A program made the translations under genes and the position numbers. A stretch of DNA of 64,000 bases. Origin: Xenopus tropicalis (lineage: Eukaryota; Chordata; Amphibia; Anura; Pipidae). Below, in pieces: positions 55,793-64,000 of the stretch (position 1 is the first letter of the stretch; every line of letters starts with the position of its first letter). The notes under the pieces are model-generated. The model did not search any database. It was not told where the DNA came from and worked only from the letters and a program-made list of their open reading frames with translations. The stretch covers positions 59,520,048-59,584,047 of the forward strand of contig NC_030685.2 in NCBI RefSeq assembly GCF_000004195.4. The letters are read 5' to 3'.

Positions 55793-58529
55793 TTACAGTG
55801 CTTCTAGGACTGGAGAGGATATCTATATTGATTCTACGACAAGTCAGTTATGTAGATCAGATGCAACACCATTAATAGGGATTGTATTGTTAGCTCTGCA
55901 GAACCCTGCAGTGTTATCATCAAGCCAAAGTCAATGGCAGCCCTTGGAGACTTAATGCATTTTTCTAAACTTACTTTTTCTTGTCTCAGCTCTCTAGCTT
56001 TGTGGGACGTCATGATGCCCACATGGTAACTCTGTCTGAGATGCATGGTGTGTTTGGGCAGAGGCTACCTTTAGGAGGCCAGAAGCAGCTTTCTGTTCTG
56101 GTAAAAGCATAATCATTATACAAATGAAAGTGGCTTCTCTAATAACATTGCAACTTCAGGAAGCTCGGTTTTGGATATGTTGTTTTAAAAGGGCAGTTAA
56201 TGCGTTACATAATCCATTAACAGCAGGATATGACAAAAAACTGTAAATTGCTATGTAATGTTCATTTAGACTAATTCTGCATCCTTTCAAAATAACTTTT
56301 ATTCTGTAGGACTTTCTGTCCCAGGTCAATAAATATACCTTTAATATTAAAGGGAATGTCAACACAAACACCGTTCTTTGCATTATAAAAGCAACTATCT
56401 TTCTGTGCAACTGTATTTCAGCATACTCTGATTTGTGCTCCTTTTGTATATGGAACATGATAGTGCAGCAGTTGTCTGACCCTGTTCTTGTGACCTGTGT
56501 ATTTACATTTCTTATATGTTTCCATTCTGTGTTTCCTGTACAGAAAAAAACACATCATAAATCCTGCTGGGTAATCACTAACCTGGTGCCTGTGCTGTAA
56601 AGGTACAGTGTGGCCGATAATAGCTGTTGGTTTGGTCCTTCCAGAGATCTGGCCAGCTTTTGTCATTTTCCACCAAAGGTACTCATGTCTCTTGTAACTC
56701 TGTGGCCTGGGAACCCCCATAATGTACTCAGTCACATGAATGGTAGAATCCGGCCTGCAAAGATGCTTTCTAGACTTTGTTAATGGGATTTTACTAACCT
56801 CTCCTTTCATGTCGGGGAACCAATGTACCCAGGCCTTGGGAAAACATACTTTATGCAGACCAAGTCCTGGCTGTAATCGATTCGAACCTAGTACTAACAG
56901 AACAACCTTTACAATGTCAAAAGCTTTTGCGGAGCTGTTCTATATTAACTCTATGGTCTGTGGTTGAGAATAGAGTTCACTGCTCAAAGAGGAAATACAA
57001 ATGTGAAACCTCATGTCTCCTCTGATAATAACCCCATAACCACAGACCAGCGCAAATGGAAACAATAGCACATCAACTCACCTGACGCTTCCGAAAATCC
57101 TTTTAACAATCTCATTCCTGATAGGACATCAAGTCTTGGATGCTGGTGAAAAGGGACACTGATTGTTCTGTGAATGTGTGTGGCAGTGATAATGCATGCT
57201 AATGATATACACAATAAGCCTTTCCTGTTTAGCCATATGTGCAGTGCAGCTCGGAATGCATTACCACATCTGACTAGGAGTGAAAATGATTGGGAAGTTT
57301 TTTCAAGCGCAGGGGCGTATTCTCGGCAAGTGTTTTTTGGCTTGTCGAGAATATGCTATGTGTGGCATTAACCTCAAGGCTGCTGTATTATTGTATTATT
57401 CATGTGAAGCAGCTGTGTATGGTTACATTATTGCCATCAATCTCCCCCAGCGCACACCTTCTATGTACCAGGTTTCCCTGGGATGTAATGCACCAGTTAA
57501 GTGAATGCACAAAAGGCACAGGCAGAGGACAAGCTGAAAGAATAAGAAGCAGGAATGTGAGTGGGTGGGATTGAGGCAATAACCTGTACTCAGTGGGTCT
57601 GATGTATGTATATGGGAACTCCAAAGCCACAAAGTCCCTCATAAACATATGGTTTTATTCTTATGCATCTTGTAAACAGTGTACATAAGCCAAGATTAGC
57701 AATATGGAATGCCCTTTTTCAAATTAAAATATGCAGGAAAGTAATTTTCTGTGCGCATAGTAAGCGATGTTCTGATAATTAGCTGTACTATATGAATGAT
57801 ATACCATATAAAATATTAAAGGTGCCGTATATATCAAATATTTAATATTTCCTCTGCGCATTTCCTAGTCGTACGGTCAAGCAGTTTGTACTTATTATCC
57901 TGCAGGATAGCAGAGCCTTCTGGAAAAGAAGAGCTGACAGTTTCATTATTTATCTATACATTGTGACAGAAACTCCTTTGTGTTTATGTTCGGTTGCAGC
58001 ATAATTGCATTTGTTAAAGGTTGTTTTTCCACCCTAATTCTAATTAAATGGGCCAAATTAAATACTGTATTGACTCCCTGACCCTTCCTTTTTCTAAGTA
58101 TAAGGAAGAGATTTGTTTTTCAAGATGGGTCAGGAGGTCACTAGGGGCAGCTGCACAAAACAACAGAAATTTAAAGCTTCTCTGGGAGCTAAATGCAAAA
58201 TAAATGAATAACAGAAAAAGTGTCATACAAGCAAAGAGCAAGGATATAAGCAAGGACCCCCGCAACCTTGTGTATTGGTGCCTGCTGGTTAGTAGCCCAT
58301 AATCTGCTCTAGGGTCCATCTGTACGTTATAATATACCTTTACAAAAGTATTCAGACCCTTGGCCAGTTTCCTTATTTTACTAAATAACAAATTGTATTC
58401 CAAAGCACTGAAACTCAAAGATGTTTTTCTTTGGGGATCCAGAATAAGTTTGGGAATCAGCTTGGTGACTGACAGAATGTATTTTTTATTACTGTTGATT
58501 ACTGCAGGAACCACTTTTATTATTATTAT

Positions 58530-58671
58530 TATTTATTATTAACATTTATTTATAAAGCGCCAACATATTTCATAGGGCTGTACAATAAGTGGGTTTCATA
58601 CATTGGACATACAGAGTAACATATAAAGCAACCAATAACCGATACAAGAGGTAAAGAGAGCCCTGTCCAAA
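58530..58671. repeat. Dispersed repeat (TTTATAAAGCGCCAACATAT family)
   Basis: ACATTTATTTATAAAGCGCC, then TACAATAAGTGGGTTTCATA and GGTAAAGAGAGCCCTGTCCA, a common amphibian dispersed repeat. It is joined directly to a Harbinger-like fragment at about 58672. Confidence 0.6.
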
Positions 58672-58746
58672 AGAGATGGCATACACAGCGGTGCGCGATT
58701 TGCGGAAATCGCCGCGGACGACTAATCTCCCTGTGTACCAGAGCCC
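58672..58746. mobile_element. Harbinger-like MITE, GGGCTCTGGC family, right end only
   Basis: GCGATTTGCGGAAATCGCCG and GTGTACCAGAGCCC, followed by TTA at 58747-58749, which it shares with the next element. Confidence 0.75.
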
Positions 58747-58749
58747 TTA

Positions 58750-58938
58750 GGGTAAAGACACAGAGCTACTAGTAGCAGTCATGGCTACTAAACAGACAAT
58801 GCTGATCATTAACTGATAACTGTGCCTATGTGTGTTTTAGAAGAGGCAATTCTCAGTACTGTCTATGGCAGGGTATTTTCTGGAGTTTAGTAGCCATGAA
58901 AAAGTAGCTGCTACTAGTAGCTCAGTGTGACTTCACCC
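58750..58938. mobile_element. Harbinger-like MITE (GGGTGAAGACACACAGAGC family), copy 2, 189 bp
   Basis: Begins GGGTAAAGACACAGAGCTAC and ends GTGTGACTTCACCC. TTA lies on both sides (58747-58749, 58939-58941). Close relative of 27162-27347. Confidence 0.82.
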
Positions 58939-59657
58939 TTACTGTATTAGAAAGTATCATGGATACCTACCATAGGGACTGGACCCTTTTTGTTTTTGAC
59001 CTTTGTTCTGAAACCACTTAATGAAAGATAATCAAGCAATATTTTTTTTGGGGTGAATTTACTAAGCAATGTAGGGGGCCCAGGTTCACATGCCCCAGAC
59101 CTTTAGCTTTGGGGAGGTTATTTAAAGAAAATCTTGGTCTTTGGTTAAATAAAATATGTTTTAACTGCATCACATTATTTTTAATGGTCCAGTTTTTGTG
59201 CCAGCCTTTTTCACTGCAAAGTGCTTTGTTCTTAAATCCCATGTTACATGTTGTAAAGTTGGTACATAGTTATCACAGCTATAAATTATAAATGGGTAGA
59301 GAAAAAAGCGAAATTTCAGAGTAGAATTTGATATTCAGTGAAGTGAGATCATTTATAAAGGTTATTGCATTGTATGTTATGCACAATAATACTGGACAGT
59401 GGTAAAAAAAAAAAAGCTAATGATGGTATAATAAGTAGGACAAACCTATAAATGTCGGCATAGGGGCCCTTAAACTTTAAAATGCACAAATTGCAGCCTT
59501 TATACCTTAGTATATGGACCTTTGGGATGATTTATGCAGCATAAATAGATAGTGGCAGCTGGTTGGCACTGGTGTTTTTCCAGCCCTGACAAGATATATG
59601 GTAGGATTTTCCATCTAGGGATAATCCAATTTCAGCATTCTTCATTGCTTATAATTA

Positions 59658-60923
59658 TGTAGGGACCCATAGGGTTAAGCTCCCTATAGCTTTACTTCCC
59701 TACTTTTCCTTATCTGTACTGTTATAGGGCAGACCCCTCTATACCCAGGTTACAGATTCTAAAGCTATCCCTTACAGCAGGGGTCCCCAACCACCGGTCC
59801 GCGGACCTGTGCTGGGCCGTGGGCTGTGCTGAACCGGGCCACCTCTGGTCCCAATTACTTGTGATCCCAACTCCCTGATGCGTTACACAGCCATGACAGT
59901 AGCTATGTGATGCCCAGGAAGATTTCTACTGATTACGAAAAGGACCAAAGTACTTTATTAAGCTGTATGTAATAATAATATTAATAGTAAAGTGCATAAT
60001 ATAAAATTTAACTAGCACTAGTTGCGCCACACCCCCGATCCCCAGTCCTTGGAAAAATTGTCTTGCTTGAAACCGGTCCGTGGTGCAAAAAAGGTTGGGA
60101 ACCACTGCCTTACAGGTTTAGCTGATTTAACCACTCCCCTTGGCAGACTATATAGTGTCTTGCACAAGGAAGTGTTTTCCTCTTTGGCTGCTGATCTGCT
60201 ACCTGATGCAGAGCCCCATCGAGCCTGGGTACAGATCCGGCCCAGTAAGCCACATATCCATCCAAATTAAGTTGGGGACAGGGCCCCGTGAATGAGGAAA
60301 AGACAGTATAGCAGCATATTTAATAGCACCCTCTAGAAGTGGTGAGTTCAGACAGAATTATATAGAAAGAGCAGCCATTTGCTCCATCAAGGATAATAGC
60401 AAAGGAGTAGTCTTCCTAACAGGCATTACTGGCCTTAGATTAGGGACACAGAAGTGCTAGGGAAATAGGTTAGCAAATATGCCTTGCCCTAACCTCCAAA
60501 AGAGCATGGGACTATGCCCGTGAGCTTTCCTACCTATCACACTGTTGTTGTTCTACCTGCCCAACCTCTTGATGAGAAGGGATACCCAGGGGAGCATCAT
60601 ATTTCTGCTATTGATCCGAATTACATCAATTGTATAACTGCATACTGTTCTGCATCTATTAAGTGAGTATTGAAATACCCTGCATACCTTTGTCTTGGAC
60701 AAATAAAGTATTATCCAGTTATTCTAAAAGAATCCTCTGGTGTCCATATCTATCTATTGCACCACACTACTTCAGCTAGTTGTAGTTCAACAACCCCTCA
60801 GCTCCATTGTCTACCTCCCACGTAGCGGAGGCCCACTCCTGTGCATTAAGGTCGCATGTAACACATGCTCTACAGCACGCTACTAGCCTGGGTTGGCCAT
60901 TTTATAGCCAAATAGGTGTTACA
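59658..60923 (+). mobile_element. Solo LTR, copy 3, interrupted by a hAT-like MITE
   Basis: Begins TGTAGGGACCCATAGGG and ends AATAGGTGTTACA. The 4-bp duplication ATTA lies at 59654-59657 and 60924-60927. CTATATA is at 60148-60154 and AATAAA at 60702-60707. Without the 338 bp of insertion plus duplication it is about 928 bp, similar to copy 1. No internal retroviral genes adjoin it. Confidence 0.82.
59778..60107. mobile_element. hAT-like MITE (CAGGGGTCCCCAACCACCGG termini), 330 bp, nested in LTR copy 3
   Basis: Begins CAGGGGTCCCCAACC and ends GGTTGGGAACCACTG. It has the exact 8-bp duplication CCTTACAG at 59770-59777 and 60108-60115. It carries ACCGGTCCGCGGACC near the left and GAAACCGGTCCGTGG near the right. 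Confidence 0.92.
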
Positions 60924-60971
60924 ATTACAATATAGCATATCAAAACCCTTTGTTTTAATAGTGTTATAGAG

Positions 60972-62214
60972 CAGTGCTGTCCAACTGGCGGCCCGCGGCC
61001 CGTGGCCCCCCACCTGTCTGGCTGCTTTGATGGCTTACTCTTGTGTAAGCTCTAAATGGTATCAGTACTGTGATTAACTGCCCCCCCCTGCATGGTTCTC
61101 ACCTCAGATTCAGGCTGTAATCAGGCTGTATTGTTTAAATATGTAATCCCCTGTGTTGTTCACACCTTTTAATCTCTGCATTGTTCACCCCCTGCAGTGT
61201 TCACACCTCAGGCTCAGGCTGTAATCACCCCCATTGTTCCCCTGTTCACACCTCAGGAGCAGTAGAAACCCACAAATAATCCCTGCACACTACAAAAAGA
61301 ACATATACTGAGGTGGTACTGCAATTAAAAAGTTTTTTAATATATAGTTATTGTGCAGACTGTAGGAGCAGTGCCAGCATTGTGTCACTGTAGGCTGGCT
61401 GTGTGTGCCATACACACAGGCAGCATAGGGCAAGCAGAGTATGACACACACAGGCAGGGTAGGGAAGGCAGAGTATGGCACACACAGGCAGAGTAGGGCA
61501 GGCAGAGTATGGCACACACAGGCCAAGTTTGGCACAAACCAGCCAAGAATGGCACACACAGTGAAAGTATGGCACACGCAGGCAGGGTAGGGAAGGCAGA
61601 GTATGGCGCACACACAGGCAGAGTAAGGCAAGCAGAGTATGGCACACACAGGCCAAGTTTGGCACAAACCAGCCAAGAATGGCACTCACAGTGAAAGTAT
61701 GGCACACGCAGGCAGGGTAGGGAAGGCAGAGTATGGCACACACAGGCAGGGTAGGGAAGGCAGAGTATGGCACACACAGGCAGGGTAGGGCAGGCAGAGT
61801 ATGGCACACACAGGCCAAGTATGGCACAAACCAGCCAAGAATGGCACACACAGTGAAAGTATGGCACGCAGGCAGGGTAGGGCAGGCAGAGTATGGCACA
61901 CACAGGCAGGGTAGGGAAGGCAGAGTATGGCACACACAAAGGCAGGGTAGGGCAGGCAGAGTATAGCACACACAAAGGCAGGGTAGGGCAGGCAGAGTAT
62001 GGCACACAGGCAGGGTAGGGCAGGCAGAGTATGGCAGGTTTTTGCTGTACTACAACCATTAATATGGGTATGGTCATGTGATAACATGGGTGTGGTTTCA
62101 AGTGGGTGCGGTTTCAAAAAGGGGAGTGGTCAAAACTGGCTTCCATTATCGGCCCTCCACCACGTAGGACGGAAAAATTCCGGCCCTCGGTACCACAGAA
62201 GTTGGACAGCACTG
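60972..62214. mobile_element. hAT-like element (CAGTGCTGTCCAACT termini), 1243 bp, with 34-bp minisatellite
   Basis: Begins CAGTGCTGTCCAACTGGCGG and ends AGTTGGACAGCACTG. It has the exact 8-bp duplication TTATAGAG at 60964-60971 and 62215-62222. Subterminal GGCGGCCCGCGGCCCG and TCCGGCCCTCGG. Half of the element is the array at 61410-62035. No transposase frame. Confidence 0.93.
61410..62035. repeat. 34-bp minisatellite inside the hAT-like element, with a higher-order segment
   Basis: Units CAGGCAGGGTAGGGCAGGCA plus GAGTATGGCACACA, about 34 bp. A different segment of about 60 bp (CAGGCCAAGTTTGGCACAAA, CCAGCCAAGAATGGCACACA, CAGTGAAAGTATGGCACACG) is interspersed three times. The same unit family is tandem at 18343-18515 and 18647-18800. 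The array accounts for the long Cys-rich minus-strand frames here. Confidence 0.92.
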
Positions 62215-62222
62215 TTATAGAG

Positions 62223-63280
62223 CATTAGAGGGTGTTTTCTGAAGCTATGTGTTACTTTATTGGAACCTGATTGATCTGTGCAGGTGAAAATCTTTTATGG
62301 TGAAACAGTAGGTTGGAAACTTCTTAGCAGTGCATAGTTAAATGGGTAATAGACGCAATTCAGACAGGTAGTGTGCATCTCGAAACTCCCTAATCTCTTC
62401 ATTCAAAAGTGAAGAGTGATTCTGTGGATACTGACAGACCATATGAGAACCTGTAGCAAGTGCAACAGCTCAGCTCCACTTTGCACATTTATTTCTGCTA
62501 TGTTTTTATATTTTCTAATAGTGATGTCACTTACCAACTCCAGACTTAGCTGTTCCATATGGAATAGTTGGCTATGTGTCTATACAGCTTTTTCCAGTGT
62601 ACGAGACCAGGAAAGTATGAAAACATGCCCCATTAAATGTTTAATTTAAATATATCTGTGTGTTTGTAATACTTTAGTACTGCTTCTGTGCATATGAGAC
62701 TTTTGCAGGCCTTGGGTTTCAAACTGCTGGCCAGATTTATGGTATAAATGAGAAATCCAGGAATCTTTATTAGGAGTAGAAACCAGTAACTCTTCCAAAG
62801 CATTGGGAGGGGCTCTAAATGGGCATAGGGCCACCTTCTTTGTCCTCTGTATGTTAGGATGCGACGCTGAAGGCTTTACCCTGCAATGGATTTATCTGTC
62901 TCAGTTCATGGAGCAATGGAGAACTGAAATGTTACTCTGGCAAAAAGAGATTATCCATGTCACATCGTAGAGTACAGACAGAGGAGCCAGATTCAAGCTT
63001 AGCTTGAAACAGTATATTGGCCTTATGCATTTGCTAAACTTTCATGTGACATATCAGTGACGTAGAAAGAGCAAATCAGTATATCAGTATTAGATTTAGT
63101 GGTACATGGAGTGACTGCAGGTATCATAGTAGGAATACCTTTTTATTGGGGTGGGGAGGTCTACAAAGGATCTGCCAAAAAAACTCCCCGAATACAGTTT
63201 TATCTGATATTTTCTAGCAATGAAGAAACTAATAAGAATGAAGTGTGTCATGCATGCAGGTGCATCAGTTGTAGATATCT
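62223..63280 (+). other. No gene seen; unclassified intron sequence
   Basis: Short reading frames only; no recognised repeat. Confidence 0.5.
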
Positions 63281-63284
63281 ACTA

Positions 63285-63490
63285 GTGATACATGAAATTT
63301 GTTATTTTTGGATTCAGCTGAATACCAACCCTTCCATCATAAAAGATTTGTCCGAATTCCTAAATATGCAAAGATATAAATTTTCCTAAATATACAAATC
63401 TGAGCAAAATGTTGCAAAGAATATAATTGCATCAACTGTGAACAACATTGTTCTGAATCTGCACCGTATCCTGGATTCGGTGTCTGCCTT
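63285..63490. mobile_element. Probable degraded hAT-like MITE (ATGCACC...CTGGATTCGGTG family)
   Basis: Left AGTGATACATGAAATTTG and right GCACCGTATCCTGGATTCGG resemble the ends of 33371-33537. Target duplication not resolved. Confidence 0.4.
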
Positions 63491-64000
63491 AAAAGTTGAC
63501 CATACACCATTGGTCGCAGGAAAGATTGTTCGTTTCCCCCACTGATGTTCAGGGCTAAATCAACAGATATGGAGGTAGAAACAATAGGAATTCTACCTCC
63601 ACCTGCCGATTCAGCCCTGAACTAGGGTCTAGGTGTGTACACATTGAAGAGACTGGTTCCTTCCAATGCACAATCCCCATTTCTCATGATACTTGAATGT
63701 CTGGGAACAGCTGCTGAAAGCATTTTGGACATTCTTTATGTAAATGATCCTTGGAAGTCACAACAGTTTAATTGTTTCCTCGTGCTTACAATAAAATTCC
63801 ATTGCCCCACTTGATGATTTGAATTAGAGATGTCATAGAGGGAGAACGCTTGCCCAGGAACGTGATCTGGCATAATTAAGAGTCTAATTGTACATTTTAA
63901 CACTTGTTGATTGAGGAATGAACAGGTTCTGGCTATTTTGGTGCCATCTGGGCCTTTCCCTACTTGTTTTTAAGTTTAATATGAAACCAGAGAGAATCTT
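63491..64000 (+). other. No gene seen; one local palindrome
   Basis: Contains an imperfect inverted repeat: TTCAGGGCTAAATC and ATATGGAGGTAGAA, versus TTCTACCTCCACCTGCCGAT and CAGCCCTGAA (63549-63628). This suggests a small MITE. No gene. Confidence 0.4.

Larger units (their letters stand above)
31243..64000 (+). other. agap1: agap1 intron 1, 5' part (continues beyond the window)
   Basis: The interval begins with GTAAGAGC directly after the exon. No in-frame continuation into the GTPase-like domain and no other recognisable coding exon was found before position 64000. AGAP1 is a very large gene with long 5' introns in other vertebrates, so an intron over 32 kb is plausible. The interval is rich in transposons, listed separately. 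Stretches where I see only unique or unrecognised sequence are 31.3-32.95, 33.55-37.39, 37.9-39.5, 39.7-40.9, 43.67-44.4, 44.95-47.45, 49.35-52.6, 54.35-55.55, 55.8-58.5, 58.95-59.65 and 62.25-63.28 kb. Confidence 0.85.

Noticed and set aside
58044..58514. 156-codon minus-strand frame in intron 1
   Set aside because: AT-rich, hydrophobic by composition, no domain or splice context recognised. Probably chance, although I cannot exclude an old retroelement fragment.
61348..62101. Long minus-strand reading frames of 219 and 238 codons with Cys- and Pro-rich repeats
   Set aside because: They are produced by the 34-bp minisatellite. All three frames are open in places and give the same peptide repeat in shifted order. 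The array lies inside a hAT-like element without coding signals.
1..64000. Possibility of an exogenous virus or endogenous retrovirus with genes
   Set aside because: Only solo LTRs are present. No gag, pol or env reading frame was found beside them; the RT-like remains belong to L1-like and Penelope-like elements.

Overview
The window looks like frog nuclear DNA, most likely Xenopus, with X. tropicalis slightly favoured over X. laevis. The reasons are the repeat families present: TTAA-flanked palindromic MITEs of the T2 type, many short hAT-like elements, Harbinger-like MITEs, L1-like and Penelope-like retroelement remnants, and a SPIN-type hAT element, a family reported from X. tropicalis. 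There are no prokaryotic genes, rRNA, tRNA or CRISPR arrays. Nearly all open reading frames are chance or repeat-derived.

One real host gene is visible. Coding exon 1 of agap1 (Arf-GAP with GTPase domain, ankyrin repeats and PH domain 1) lies on the + strand at 31080-31242, followed by a good splice donor. Everything from 31243 to 64000 is then the 5' part of its first coding intron. Upstream, 29.69-30.2 kb is a G+C- and CpG-richer block with a ZNF143/SBS-like motif and a purine-rich tract, and is the likely promoter and 5' UTR start. A start-stop uORF (ATG TAA) lies 26 nt before the main ATG.

Layout. 0-2.8 kb: hAT-like and other MITEs. 2.8-6.35 kb: a large 31-bp minisatellite carrying a tandem segmental duplication. 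6.35-12 kb: MITEs, the first of three solo LTRs, and retroelement tails with a hammerhead-like core. 12-15.2 kb: Penelope-like reverse transcriptase remnant, second solo LTR, L1-like ORF2 C-terminus. 17-27.8 kb: hAT-like MITEs with exact 8-bp target duplications, a 304-bp duplication with a 34-bp minisatellite, an L1-like copy with an inverted 5' part, and T2 MITEs with nested insertions. 28.1-31.3 kb: a 70-bp minisatellite, long AT runs, the agap1 promoter and exon 1. 31.3-64 kb: intron with T2 MITEs, a 37-kb palindrome, an 813-bp hAT-like element with a dimeric minisatellite, the SPIN-type element, a 1.68-kb hAT-like element with a CCCGGG minisatellite, the third solo LTR with a nested hAT, and a 1.24-kb hAT-like element carrying the same 34-bp minisatellite as 18.3 kb.

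No coherent undescribed multi-gene system was found. The most informative signals are the nested and dated transposon structures (exact target-site duplications), the minisatellite structure, the hammerhead-like cores in Penelope-type tails, the twin-priming-type L1 inversion, and the promoter and uORF features of agap1.
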